Source of the DNA: Magnaporthiopsis rhizophila | Lineage: Eukaryota > Ascomycota > Sordariomycetes > Magnaporthales > Magnaporthaceae | Length of the DNA stretch: 64,000 bases | Reading direction: 5' to 3' | Assembly (NCBI GenBank): GCA_003049465.1 | Contig: PYSS01000051.1 | Span: 124,001-188,000 of the forward strand | Shown: positions 11,801 through 25,200 of the stretch, piece by piece | Layout: the number at the start of each line of letters is the position of its first letter | Numbering within the stretch: position 1 is the stretch's first letter | The notes under the pieces: generated by a model | Databases searched by the model: none | What the model was told of the DNA's origin: nothing | What the model saw: the letters and a program-made list of their open reading frames with translations, nothing else | Translations under genes and position numbers: made by a program

Positions 11801-13176
11801 CGGCGGCGGAGCGGAAGCGATCGCGCGAATGAGCGATCAGGACGCCTTCCTAGGCTGCGAGGCCGACATTACCGAAGGCTTCGCACGCGTGCCACGGAGA
11901 AACGAAACGCAACCTCGAGATTAAAGAGCAGAAAAAGGACTCTGTCCCAGCTTTTCTGAGGGGCCATGGTGGCGCAGCCAGCCTACAGGCTCTGATGATC
12001 ACCCGGAAAGGACTGGCTGGCACCAGGCATGAAGCACGGGGAGGCTTAGCGGAGGGGAAAGAAAGAAAAGAGAAAAAGTCAAGGAGTGAAACTGGAAAGA
12101 GCTCGACTACCGCGCAGGTGTTGGCTAAAATGAAGCTCAAAAGTCTGGTTCACCTAGGAATCACAAGGTCACGACAGCCGCCAACCTTGAATCGAGTTTT
12201 AGCGCTTGGAGTCGAGCTGTGATTGGCTGGGGATTCGAGCGGGTCCTGGGCTGCTGGTTGCGACGAACCAGAAATGCGCACCTATCCCAGACCAGGATTT
12301 CGACGTTAGAAGTAGCACGAGCAACACCAATGCTGTCTGACTTTTGCGTCTCCGGGGGCCACAAAGTTTGCGGCCCTGTAAGATGCTGCTCACCGTGCTG
12401 GGCGGAAGGCCCGTCTATCCATCAAGCCGCACGATGCGTCAAAATGGGACCCCACCTGCCTTCGTTGGGGGCACTGTTCCATTCAGGAAATAACATCCCT
12501 GGGCGCCTTTCCTCTTTGTGCATCGTGAGTTACCTCACCACCTCGTTAGAACCAACTCCCCGGCCTGACGTGCCCGGCCCATCACTCATTGCCATCCACC
12601 CATCCCAGCAGTCGGCACGCCCGACCTGGCCCTGTTGGTCGTTTAATGGAAGGGGTTCGCGTCGCCGCACAGAGACAAGACTATTTGGAACCACAATGCC
12701 ACCATATGGGAAGATCTGCCTAGGCCAAGCTAAGCATCGACTACCTAGCTACCTTTCCACACCCCGCCCTGGTGCATCCCGTCATATCAATATACCTCCA
12801 GACCTACACCTACATACACCCGCCTACTCTACCAGAAGTACTATCCAGGCAGGCAGTCACTTAGAGGGCGCACCCGCCTCGTCCGCCAGTGGCAGCAACG
12901 GCTCGAATCCGGCCAAATTTCCAGTTGGGGTCCAGCAGCACGGGCACACAAAGAGGATGAAGGAACGTCGGTCCCGCCGCTACTTTATCCTAAAAAAGGT
13001 CCATACATGCGACCGTTGTCGATGCATCCCTAGCTTACCCGCACTAGCAGGTAGCTGTTTATAATATCTCCCACCTGCTTACAGTCCAGGACCGACAACA
13101 TAAAAAACCCCTACCCGATGGCCGACCGATTCGGCCCCCACTGTGCCAACGAACCTCCCATATCGCACGGGCCAGT

Positions 13177-13213
13177 ACGTAGGTAGGTACCTCGCTACCT
13201 AGGTAGGTACGTC
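13177..13213. repeat. Double TACCTAGGTA palindromic cluster
   Basis: Two GTAGGTAGGTAC-type blocks surround a CTACCTAGGTAG palindrome, giving a short self-complementary array. Related motifs recur through the intergenic DNA of this window. Confidence 0.8.
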
Positions 13214-15504
13214 GCCCGGGATAGCGGGGCGTGTGTGGAACAACTCTTGGCTCACACCCAGGGGTCCCCCCTGGAGGCTCTTGACATGCCGTCTTCCTGG
13301 CCAGAGCCCCACTGAGCCCAAGTCCTCGACTCTCCATCACCCTCTTTTTCTCTCTCCCTCTCTCTCTCCCGTTCCCTGGCTTCTTCTTCTTCGTTACTGG
13401 TGTCGAGGTCAGACCGGGGTGTAGGTACTCCTCGGTCAGGTTATGCTTGAGCGAGAAATGGAGGCACTCATGAGACTGACCGGGAGTGGCACCAGTACCA
13501 CAGGAGAAGGGCGCTCGCTGTCGGCCAGACCGAACGTCACACAAGCTCGCGCTTTGCAAGTCGTGTGTTCCCTCGCGACAAGAAAGCTGTGGGGAGAATA
13601 GAGGCATTTTCAGATTTGTTGACGTATCTGTGCGACAGCGGACCTTGGTACGATAGAATGCAACTGTCGTCCAAAAGCGAAGATGCAGGGGCAACTTGGC
13701 TTGCTCGCAAATCGGAACAAGGCCCTCGCTACGCCAAGTGGGTTCTGGGATGCAAAGGTAGAGAAAAGTCTACGCAACAACAACCAGCCGAGAGAAGGTT
13801 GAACCTTGCCTAATGTCTCCATTCGGCCGCTTCCACAGCCTGTGGATATTTTCCTGGTTGTCTCTAGCCAAGGGAACTGGTGGGGATTAGGTCGTCGAGG
13901 GTGGGCACCACATGGAGCTAGGCTACATTGACCTACCAACCTGGCCTAGGCTGGGATGGGACAACGTCCACCATCACAAGCAAGCCAGCCCATCTGCAAT
14001 CGCCGACTCTAACTAGGTACCTACTGGTCCGGTCATCTGTACCCTCCATTATTTCACATGGCCTTTTATGTGCCGAGTTTTCCTGCACACCCTTCTTGGA
14101 TAGGTACACCAACGGACCCGATAGGTCCTCCTGTCACCTCACACCCCGTCCATCCGCCCATCCACCCCTCCATCCCGTCAAGGCGACAACGCGATCGCAC
14201 TAATCCACACTGCCGCGCCTTGACACCTGTTGCCAACAGCCAGCCTAGCTTAGCCTACCCACACACATATCCAAGGGGAGCATGGGACCAACCAGGCTCA
14301 ACGGCTGCCGGTGTTGTAGCTCTCCCGCCCACCCTGATTGGTGCCTCGCCGACCCTCCATACACCCCCTCTTCCCTCTTGACTCTCTCTTGCCTGCCGGG
14401 ACGACCAGACAGGCCATCCTGGTCCATTATGGCTGTTAGAGTAGAACAGACCAAGAGCGAGAGAAAGTGCCAGAGATCGGCCCAAACTAGCCCCCGATTC
14501 TGCACCGTTGCTCTGAAGAACTAAACGCCTAGCATGGGGCTTTTCTTTCATCTAGGTCGATTTTTTACTGAATACTCCGACACAATCTGTCTTGCAAAGC
14601 ATGCCTGCACTGATGCGACTGCTTCTCTCCTGCAAGTGCAGTGTGAGGCAGACTGGGCCCCATCTGGCCGGAATGCGCGGCCTCACTTCCACCCTTCTTC
14701 AGCCACCCACCCTGACCCTAAAGCTAGACCTACCCCGGGTCCCCAAGACAGGGTCATGGATATTTCTCCCATCTTTGTTGTACCCCTGGAAATAATGCCC
14801 ACCACCTCTTGGTTTGAGTGACACCACCCAAACAGCCTTGCTGCATGTCTCTCACCCTCTCTAGGTTTCTTGTAGATCCGGGGAGGACTTGCTGCGACCC
14901 ATAGAGGCGGAATGCCTTCTCCACACGCCCGTTTCTGGATGTTAGCCGCATTCTCAGGTAGTCATAGGGCTACCCAATGCGTGGCTGATAATACCACCCT
15001 CCCTCAAGACAAACACACCTGGACGGCCCCCTGTGAGCCAAAAATGCGCCCCCTCCCTCCCCTCCCCTTCCGTTCTAACCAACTGCAAGCCCAACCACGA
15101 GTCTCTCCAAGAAATGCCGGCTGTATATGCCCCAGCCGTGCCTGTTGTTCCGTTGAGCACCAACTGCACGTCGGCACTCTCCGGGATTGCTCACCGATGG
15201 GAAAGAGGCTCCCTTGGACGGCTGGCTGCGCTTTCTCCTCCTCCTTCCCGTCCCGAGGCAAAGCACTCCAGGCGCATTTTCCCGAATACAATTGTGTTGC
15301 GGATGATGTATATATCCGTGCGCTCCTTCTCACTCCCATCGTCGCTGCTTTCTTTGATCTCCTCCCTCAGCATCAGCACCAACCGGGCAGCCTCTCCCCA
15401 TTCTCATTTCCCCATCTTTGGACGCAAGAGACCAGTGCCTCCACGCACATACGCACAACCAAACACAGCCAACCGACCTTGTTTAACTCGCCCGTCCTTT
15501 CACA

Positions 15505-15711
15505 ATGCCGAGGATACGATACATCATCACCTACACCCTTTGCGGATGCGTGCGCGAGATGGAGGTCGAGGGCTCTGAGAACAAGTGGGAGCAGACGACC
15601 ATCGACGACTACTGTGGATACCCGGACTGCCCAAAGGGCCAGCAATGCCACTACGGCGGCGGCTATCACGGCAGCTATGGGGGCGGCAGCAGCAGACGTA
15701 GTAGGCGCTAA
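15505..15711 (+). CDS. Possible small Cys/Gly/Tyr-rich protein
   Basis: A 68-codon open frame starts in a good fungal context (TCACAATGCC) after a pyrimidine-rich leader. The N-terminal part has a short hydrophobic stretch (YIITYTLCGC) that is too short and badly placed for a typical signal peptide. A CxC followed by C-x3-C and a later C could bind a metal. The tail is Gly/Tyr/His-rich and ends in RRSRR. I do not recognise the family. Support comes only from start context and ordered composition, so it may be a chance frame. It is the only candidate gene in the surrounding 15 kb. A plus-strand frame that overlaps it from 14912 has no such features. Confidence 0.45.
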   Translation: MPRIRYIITYTLCGCVREMEVEGSENKWEQTTIDDYCGYPDCPKGQQCHYGGGYHGSYGGGSSRRSRR

Positions 15712-18700
15712 ATGGCCATTCCATCCTTTTTCTGGGTGAGTTTCTCGTCGGCCCTGCCCCCTGCGGCGACGGGAGGTGCTGACATGTAGCTGGTTGAGCC
15801 TTCGGCAATGAGCGGGCGCCAGCAGCTTACCTACCTACCTACCTACCTAGGTAGGTAGGCACCACGTATAGACCTAAAGACGAGCAATCGTCATCGTTTT
15901 CGGCACTACACCATTGATCATCATGGTCGCCGAAATCCGTGCGCGTTTTTCTTGTGCTTTTTCTCTTCTTTTTTTTCTCTTCTTTCCTTCTAGGAGCCAC
16001 GAGCCCTGGCTGCTCTTTTCTTTTCTTCTCATCTTCTTCTTTCTCTTCTTTATTCTCTCTTGGGGCCACACGGCAGTTGTTTGTTTTACCTTCACTCCAT
16101 TCATCTATCCTTCCTATCACTACCTCTAGAGAGATGCCTTTACTTCGTGCTTTTATCGTGCTCGCGCTTTTTTCCTCCACGGTTTTTTTTTTTTTTTTTC
16201 CACATGTTTTTCTGTTTTATGCTCATGTACCTACCTATTATTCTTCACATTCCCTTAGCACGTCGTACTCCATAACGGAAGCCGGCGGCCACTCATTTTT
16301 CACCTTCATCCATGTATTTTCTTCCATAGGCCAACAGGCAACAATTGAATCATCGCCATGCTCTGCACAATTGAGCATTGCTGCCTTTGTCATAGACACA
16401 CACACCTGCCGATGGTTTCAGCCACGTGCCATGCGTCGCAAACCAAACAATAAAATGCCCACCATTTTAGCTGCCTCGAGGACATTGTGGATGGAGCACT
16501 GCAGGATTAGGCACCTCCTTCCTTGCCTTGGTCGAGGCCACAAGGTCGCATCTGCGGTGCCGTATGGGCTTGGCGGTGATGCTGCGAGTGGCAGGGGTGG
16601 AGATGGGGTGGCAGCTGTCATTCAACCCACAGACCAGAATGGGTCGTGTGGCTGGCTTCTGCTTTGGTCGACAAAGCTCCCCCGCGTGCTGTGCGTCGTC
16701 TGTTGGTAATGAAGGATTTGCCAGAAAAATCTAGAATGATGGGGCGGACGGGGTTGCAGGCCAGGATGCACGAATCAAACAAAGAACGGGTCCTTCCCGC
16801 ACAGGGATGGTTAATCCTGCCTGCCCAGCCAGCAGACCGGTTGATTGACCTCGAGCATCTCAAAAACGGTCGAACTGGTTACGTGTATTTTTCCCAACAT
16901 GGTCCTCCCTGGCCGCAGACAGTGAAGCTGTTCCTTTCGGTCCCCACTTCAGCAGGTGGTCCCCATGAAGAGACTTCCATGTCGTACCCCGCCCGCCAAT
17001 ACGTGATTTTTCTCCTTGGCGACTTCCATTGGGCTGGCCCCACAATATCCCTCAGGCAAACACACCGAACGGACACATCGGGGCAGCTTTTGGCTGTTTG
17101 AGTCTTTCCCTGCCTCTACCGTGCATGTCAATTGCTGGACCGGGACGGAGCGTGACGACGACGACGATGACGCTCGGCGTGACGAGGCATGCAGCATCGG
17201 CTCACTGGCAGCTCCTTGCTCGCTCATTAGAGCATGGCAACGATTAATAAATTGGAGGCTCAATTGATGTTTCCTCCCTGTTGATCGCGGGCGGTCGCAG
17301 CATGGTCGCATCACGTGTGGTCCTGCCCGTGCAGGTGCCGAGTTGGGACGATGGCGGGGAATGCAGCGGTGCCATTGGAGGGTTGGAGCTCTCCACTGTG
17401 GGGGCGGTTCCTGGTCTGATCAATAACCTTAGCAGAGGTCGGATTAGGCGGTCGAGCAGCCCGAACCCAGCTAGCTCCTCACCTTGGGGTACCTGTATGG
17501 CAGGTATTGAATCGGACCCATCGGAACTTTCCACCAAGTTAGCCAGCAGTCGAGATGGAAATGCGACCAACAGGGCCGACAACAAGAAAAAGAAAACCCA
17601 ACGATCATTACGCCAACAACACCAACCTCAGCCCCACGCATGGGTGCTGCTCAGCTCGCCAGTGCCGAAACTCAAGCTACTCCGAGGAGCCGAAAGGCCT
17701 GAAAACGACGCCCCCACACCTTCGCCGCCATGGCAGTCAATGGTGCGTGGGGTGGGTGTGAAGACGAGCCGACATGGCCCTGGTTCGGGAGGCGACCGTA
17801 ACCCCCCTGCCCCTCTAGTTGCACACACAAACGCACACAACCACACGCCCTCCAACCCAAACAGCAAACAACGGGCGGCGGACCAGCCAAAACCGGTTGC
17901 CAAACTCGCCTGGATAAGCGCAGCCGAGCTGCTTGGGCTCCACCTAGATACGCCTCCTCCTTCCTCCCTTCAACCGTCTCGTTGCGTCTATTGTTGCCGT
18001 TGGTCTGCACTTGCATTATTAGTGGCATGATAATCTCGGACTGGCGTCCCCGTCTCGACCATTTGCTTGCATCGTGGCGCTTCTTCGGCTATTGGCGCGC
18101 CCCTTATCCACCTGCACCATCTCCATGGTCGACTACATCCGCCATAGCCGCATCGTGACCCAAGACCAACAGCAGCATCTGACCCAGCCCCCCTGGGAGC
18201 CGCACTGGCGGTCATCGACGGGCCTGCACAGCACTATCGTTGGATGCGCAGGTGGCGGCCGAGCCCGTTGGCACGGGAATCCTTTTTCCGAACAACAGAC
18301 AACAGCTCGAGATCGGCCTTTCTCGGGAAGTCATGTGTATACTGTCGGCTCAAGAGGTCAGCCACCTGGACGCTGCGTCATCCCGAACCGGCACTGGCGT
18401 TTTGCGCTATCGGTGCTTGACGGGGCCGAGGCTGGCATCGTCGGAGCCGTGCGTGACACACTAAGGCACTCATCACAGCCTCCAAGACGCGAGAGTCGCC
18501 AACCTCTACGGTCTGTCTGCCGGACGGGGTAAGTTACGGTTTACAAGTGGCTGGTGCAAGCTGCAAGTTGCTAGTCTCGGCCTAACAAAAGACTGGTGAC
18601 CGGGGAACTAAAAGCCTGAGGCCCGGTCTGCTCCTGTATGCGTGGTCCTCCGGTATGCATAGACGTGCGTGGAGACGGCAACGCCTTTTCGTCCTATATA

Positions 18701-21700
18701 CTTTACTATGAAGGGAAGTCGAGGGGCGAAGGGAAATGAGGGTTGCTTCAGCCCAGGGTCGGAATATCCCTCATCTCGGCATTCGCAGTCGGCTGATCTC
18801 CTCTTCGTTAGCTCGTTGACCTTTCCTACGTTATGGCCGGACCTAGCAAAGACACGAGGCCGAGACCGACTCAGGGGTGTGACGGCTTGGAGCAGGGGGC
18901 CGCGGCAGGCGTGCCCTGCTCAGCCGACTTGCTCAACCCCCTTCGCATGCATCGGGTGGGTGCAACCACGGTGTGCATGTCGAATGCTGCCCTGCTGCGC
19001 AGCTACACCAACCGACCAGGCACTAGCGTGACACCGCAAGCAGGAGGCATATGAAAGGGGGCCTTGCTTCGAACCCAATCTGTGCCTCGTGTGTGATGGG
19101 CCGCAACGGAGGGGTAGGTGCTCGCCGAGTGTCGGGCACCTGCCACTAGGAAAGGTGCTCATTTCGTCCTGTGACCGTCATGCATAGTTGCATTGGCCTG
19201 GACAGGGTGCCTCCCTCCATCAGAAGGATTGCCGGCCTGTTAGCTGGATCGGCATGCCCAGCGGAGTGCTCAGTGCTCCATGCCTTGGTAAACCCCGCGC
19301 ACCAACATACATCCCGGAGAGCCATACCGATGGGGTCAAGTGCCAGCCAGGCTTGATACCTGCTTGGCTGGAGCACGGCGGACCGGGGACGAGCTTGGGG
19401 GCCTGCCCGGCGATTGGACGAGCGTGGGCTCGACACGACGTCCCCCCTCCTCGACGAGACCCCGGCGGGCTGCGAGCAGCGTCCTAATGGCCTGATAACC
19501 GCTGGTGATATGTAAGAAAAGGAGAGAGGGCCGGCAGCCGCGACGACATCGCGGATGCCAGTTTGACAACGCCGCGCAACGTAGCCGACTTGAGGTTGTC
19601 GTCCACTTAGACGAGCGCCAATGGGGCGCTTGGGGGTGGACAGTTGGGACGAGCCGCGGTTGAGATGGTGGGTGGCCGTGGGCTCTCATTGGCCGCAGGC
19701 GCGCAGCCGCAATCGCGCGGCAATTGGCGCCGATGCACCTTGTTTGAACGCCCCATCTTTTGTTGTTCCATCAGCGACCCGGCCAGTTTGTGATTGTGGG
19801 TTGCATCAACTAGGCGCCGTCACCAAAGCGTCCAAAACGTCCAAAACACCCTTGGCCCCGCCGGTTCATATCACAACGTCGCGGCTGTTAGAACCGCGCT
19901 TGCGACCCCGACAAGCGACAACGAAGTGAACGGAGGCCACTAAGAAGGAACAGGAAAATAAAAACGCCGAGCGCAACGGCGGACAACGACACCACGAGCC
20001 GTCTGTCCCTGCTACTCAACCGAGTCGCAAACGCGGCCCTAAGTCGCTATCGAAACCACCGCGGAACTTCGTCCCGGCGACGACTTGCAGCTAGCTAGCA
20101 TGAATGAAGCCATGGCTTCACTTGCGTCGCCGACCACTTCGATTCTACACCCCTAGTTGGCTTCCCCGTAGCGTCGTGGCCCGTTAGCTGCTTCTCAGAT
20201 ATATCCCGAGCTGACCGACCTCGCAGCGGACACCCTCCGACATACGCACCATGTACACGCCTGCACACGATCGTGTTGGCATGGCTACTCTGACAAAGAG
20301 AAGCCATGCCCTAGGAGCACACCCATTGAAGCTAGACACCCATCTTGCCAAAACATACACACCACTCCCCTCGTCCTCCCACGCCTCCCAATTTCCTGTC
20401 TCCTTCACTGTGCCTGACGTATAGGCCTGCCATTGCCGGAAACTCCGCACCGGTGAGCGTTGTTGGGCACATCATAACCCCGTCATGTGCACCCGTGCTC
20501 TCGGACTTGGCAAATATCTCCCCTGCAATTTTCCCCCTACACCTATCGTTTACGCGGGCAGGCCAACGAGGAACGAGAACCATGGCAGCAATACACCGGC
20601 GAGGGTGGTGTCTACCGGATGGGGGTGTCGAACCGCTTCGGCCCTCCACCTTGCCAAACACAGACACGCCTACGTCCAGCGCAAGGCGAGCCCTGGAGCT
20701 GTGGGCCGTGGACACACGCCAGTGGCGTGCAACGGGCGCTTAGCGTTAGGGCGTGGCCGTATTGCAAGTCATGGCGAGGAGGGCTGTGACATGTACCTTC
20801 CTAATCTACCTTGCCGCACCCTAACCTACTCGTCCGTCCACCCGCAGAGTCACCTGGCTATTCACTGCAAGGCAATACAACGGAGGAAGAAGAAGAAAAA
20901 AAAAAAAGAAGGCCGCACCAAGTTCGTTCATCCATGGCATCCATGACGGTACCTAGCTCATCGAAGCCCCGTCCGACTCAGCCTGGGGGCGGGGACGATC
21001 AGTGCGATGCAGGGGGCCGCGTCTTTCCCCCTTGCGTTAGTGCCGTCGTCTGTTGTCACTTGTCCACCTCAAGGACATTACTCCGGCATTGGATGAATGC
21101 ATGACGTCCGTGTTACAACCCAACCCAGCCAGCCAGACTCTACCCTACCCTCAGCAACGGAGAGTGCCAACAAAGCTTCCGCAGCCCAATCACCCACCCA
21201 CCCACCGGAGCGGAGGAGCGATGAGTCGTTCCGACGTTCAAGGCAAGGGGCGGGGGCCAAACGACCGGAAAACCGATTCCAGCGAGCTGCTGAATAGGGG
21301 GATAACAGCCTGGCTGCGTTGGACGCGCCTCCTCGCGCGCAGCCAACTACTGAGTCTTTGGCCATCCATGACTCAGCCACTTTCTTGTGCTCACGGGGCA
21401 GCCAGGCAGGTCGACCATCCATCCGCCTAGGCTGAGACATGGAAAGAGATCGTCGAATGTTGATTGTTTTTCTTCTATTCATTTGCCTCGGTGACGTGTG
21501 AGCAAAAGAGAAGAGGAAATCATGGAAGACATTTCATAACAGAAAAAAAGGTGAACTTTCCCGAAAAAGAGAGAGAGAGAGAGAAAAAAAAGAAGCCTCT
21601 GCGAAAACAAAGCAGATAGGGCAACGAAGGAAAAATAGCAGGGTGAAGAAAAGACTGAAAAAAAAAGGTGCATCCTTGATGTATTGCACTCTGCACCTCG

Positions 21701-22213
21701 CCTCCGCATGCTATAATGTACAGTACAAATCATTTTGCAGACACGCTCTCCTTGCCCCCGTGGAGAGCGTTTCATGCTTTTTGGTCCCCACCGCCCCCTT
21801 GTCCTCCCGCTCAGACAAAATGGTGTTCCCTGATCGTCTCTAGACTCTTCTTCCTCTGTTGCTGCTCGTTGACAGTCTCGGGGGCTCGTGCAATTTTGAT
21901 TTGGGGGGCTTTGAAAAAAAAAAAAAAAAAAGAGGGAGAAAAGGCCTCTCCTGCACATCTAATGGCCATGTGTAGGCCATGCTCTATGGGCATGATGAGA
22001 AAGGAAGTTTGTGAGTCTTGAGAGGCGCGTGAGAGCGCCTTATACATTATGAAACAAGTGTAAAAAGAGAAGAAAAAAAGAAAAAAAAAACCCCCCAGAC
22101 GTGGCGCAATTACTCGTGGCTAGGAGAAGTCGGCGAGCTGGAAGCATATGATGTTAGTGACTACTCAATCGGGGACATAATGATATGTGGTAGCATGATT
22201 TTTGGTCAACAAC
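15712..22213. other. Gene-poor intergenic stretch (right part)
   Basis: This 6.5-kb stretch also lacks any supported gene. It contains T-rich tracts (15960-16060 and 17 T at 16183-16199), A-rich tracts near 20890 and 21913-21930, and an AG-rich stretch near 21570. Its right end should hold the RPB1 3' UTR. Open frames of up to about 250 codons exist on both strands but share no features with known proteins. Confidence 0.55.
15827..15860. repeat. CTAC/GTAG tandem array with inverted symmetry
   Basis: Five CTAC-type units turn into GTAGGTAGG around a central CCTAGG, so the array is largely palindromic and could form a hairpin. It begins about 115 bp after the stop of the small ORF. It belongs to the same motif class as other intergenic palindromes here. 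Confidence 0.85.
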
Positions 22214-25200
22214 TTACTGTGAGTCCTGGCCTCCACCGGCGCCTCGCCCACCGGGAGTTCTAGGAGAGAAAGTCGGAGACTGTAAAAGAGATGAGATGCA
22301 AAGTTAGTTGGGATTGTTTGTCCATCGCTCAGACACTTCGGCACGAGACACCTGCTCGTCACTTACACTAGGCGAGTAACCAGGGCTGGTAGGTGACTGG
22401 TTCTGAGCAGGCGACCTGTGGAGAGCAGGGCTTGTGGGAGAGTAGGCGCCGGTCGGGGATGTGGGAGACCACTTCGGCGATGCGGGAGAGTAGTTTGGTG
22501 ATGTCGCATGGAGGTTGGGGGATGCCGGGCTGTAGCCTGGACTGACGGGCGAGTACGACGGCGAGGTCGGCGAGTTGAACTGGTTGGGCGACGTGGGCGA
22601 ATAGTGCTTGGCACCAGCACCACTGGGCGAGGCTGGCGAGTAGCCCGGTGATGTTGGGCTGTAGCTGGGGCTCGTCGGGTTGGTGGCACGGAAGCCCGGC
22701 GAGGAGGGTGAGAAGGACGGGGACGAGGGGCTGAAGCTTGGCGACGAGGCATAGCGGCCCGACATGTCCAGCATGGGTGAAGAGGGCGAGTATCCTGCGG
22801 CGGGAGAGGATGGTGAGTAGCCGCCGTAGCTGGCGCTGAAAGGCGACGTCGGAGACGTGCTGAAGGGGCTGGTGGCCCTGGGGCTGGCGGAGGCGCCGTA
22901 GGGGGTGTTGAGGCCCCTGAAGGGGTCGCCATAGGCCGTCTCGAAGCCGCTGGGGGAGTCGGAGCCGCCGCTCATGATGGGCGAGAAGTTGCCCATGGTG
23001 GGCGAGCTCATGCCCATGTAGCCCGAGTCGGCCATGGGCGAGCCCGTGTCGTAGGGCGTGGCCGCGCCCTCGGCCTGCGAGCCCTTGATGGTGAGGCCAG
23101 GCATAAGGCCCATGCGCGAGTTGTCCGAGATGACCGTGTCGAGCATCTTGGGGTCCAGCAGCACCTCGAATGCGCCCGTGCCCATGGGCGCCAGCTGCCC
23201 GAGCATGACGTTCTCCGAGATTCCTCGGCAGTCGTCCAGCTCGCCGATCGACGCCGCTTCGAGAAGGATCTCGACCGTCTCCTCGAACGAACAACGCATC
23301 AGCGCACCCGTGTCGGCGCGGTTGATGCCGTGTCGCGTCACGGCCGCGATGCTGCCGCGGTACGTCATAACGTCGACCAGCAGCGCAAGGTGGCGGTGGT
23401 TGACGTACGAACCGTCGAAAGCCAGCACCTGTGTCAGCTCTCCCAGCAGCGCCGTCCGGGCTGCCTCGATGCCCAGCATCTCCACGATCTGGTGCAGGTC
23501 GTTGGTGCCCGACCGCACCCGGTCGACACCGTCCACGGCAAGCACCTGCCGGAGCGACGTGCCCTGCGTATCGAGGTACCACTCCTCGCACTCGGGCGCG
23601 TCCTTGCTGTTGAGCAGCGACCCGTCGGGCTTGACATAGAGCTTGGTATCCTTGTTTAGGAAGGCACGTTCAATGCCCGGCACGCCGCGCAGCGTGAGCG
23701 TGTCCAACATGTGCGACTCGAGGCGCTTCAACATGACGTCGTCCTCTATGCCACCGCCATCCTCGTCCTTCTCCGAGTCCGTGTTGACGGCGCGCATGCG
23801 GATCACCTGCTCGGGCGCGTTGTTGTCGCTGTGGATCACCACCAGGTCGTTCGAGTACTCGCTCTTGATGCGAGCCGCCACGTCCTCGATGCGCAGGCCC
23901 TTGTCCAGCATCTTCTGCCGGTCCAGCGTCAGACGCAGCACCCAGCGCGACTGGAAGTCGGGCTCGTTCGCCGACTCCTCTGGGATGAGGTAGTGGCCGT
24001 CAATCGTGTCCTGGTCCTCCTCGATCGTCGTGCTCCTGATGTCCGGGTCGTAGTAAATCTCCGTCATGGCGCTGACCGACCGCAGGTTTGTGTGCTCGAC
24101 CAAGCTACGCAGCGTCTTGGCGTGCTCCTGGATGGGTTCCGGGTAGAATTCAGGGTCGAGCCGGACGATCATGCCGGGCGTTTTGATGTCCTTGGACACG
24201 TTGAGAATTTCCTTGAGACGCGGCACACCGAGCGTGACGTTCTTGGACGAGATACCCGTGAAGTGGAACGTGTTGAGCGTCATCTGCGTCGCCGGCTCGC
24301 CGATGGACTGCGCGGCCAGCACACCCACCATCTCGCCGGGGTTGACCATGGACCGCTGCCAGCGGCTCTCCATCTCACCAACGACGTGGTCGAAGGCAAT
24401 CTTGCTGAGGCGCTCGCGCACTGCCAGGCGCTTGAAGGACAGCCGCGAGCGCAGCTGGGCCTTGAAGAGGATGGTCGAGTTGTAGTCGGCCTCCTTGGAG
24501 ATGTCGTCATCACCACGCACCACCACCATGCGGTTGAGGAAGCCCTGGACCGCCGGGATGACATCCTGCGGGCGGAGGTCGCTGCGCTGTGCCGAGTCAA
24601 GCTTGAAAATCTTCTTGGAGTTCTCGATCACACGGTTCACGTTGAGTGGCAGCTGCATATCATTGTCGTCCTTCTTCTTGTAGTTGATTTGGCGCACAAT
24701 TCTGCGATCCTCTAGCACGGCTTCGTACTCGGCATCCAGCAGCTGCTGCGCCACGGCATCGCCAAAGATCTCATTGCCGTACTCCAGCGCATTCAAGTCG
24801 CTGGTGCGGCTCTCGGTCATGACATCCATCTTGAACATGGCGTCGAACTGCGCCTGCGAGCAGTTGAGGTGGTCCATCTTCTGCTTCTCGATGTGCATAC
24901 CATCGAGGCCGTCCTCACCGTAGATGAACTGAATGATATCGCCGAGCGAGTTCCGCACAGTGCCGTCGTACTTGGCGCTCACGTCTTCAAGCGCCTTGAC
25001 CAGACGTCGCTGGATGTAACCCGTTTCGGCCGTCTTGACGGCCGTGTCGATCAGACCTTCTCTACCAGCCATGGCGTGGAAAAAGAACTCAGTTGGTGTC
25101 AGACCCCGCAGGTACGAGTTCTCGACGAAGCCGCGTGCCTCTGGCGAGTAGTCGTCTTTGGTGAAGTGCGGCAGGGTGCGGTATTTGAACCCAAAGGGAA

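Larger units (their letters stand above)
6819..15504. other. Gene-poor intergenic stretch (left part)
   Basis: For 8.7 kb I find no gene with a recognisable domain, convincing exon structure or codon bias. The first few hundred bases must include the promoter of the repeat protein. The stretch holds a GT microsatellite, A-rich tracts near 8786-8809 (24 A) and 9241-9271, a small hairpin at about 9890 (CTCCGCC/GGCGGAG) and several TACCTAGGTA-type palindromes. The longest open frames (9579-10394 minus and 12219-13064 plus) have no family features and look like chance frames in GC-rich DNA. Small multi-exon genes or non-coding RNAs could be missed by eye. Confidence 0.55.

Noticed and set aside
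12219..13064. Plus-strand open frame of 281 codons in the gene-poor region
   Set aside because: It runs through TACCTAGGTA-type low-complexity sequence and has no coherent protein features.
19066..19080. GCTTCGAACCC, resembling a tRNA T loop
   Set aside because: No A box or cloverleaf stems are found upstream at the expected spacing.
23711..24715. Long plus-strand open frame (334 codons) opposite RPB1
   Set aside because: It is antisense to a highly conserved GC-rich coding exon. Its sequence has no domain features and its openness follows from RPB1 codon use.
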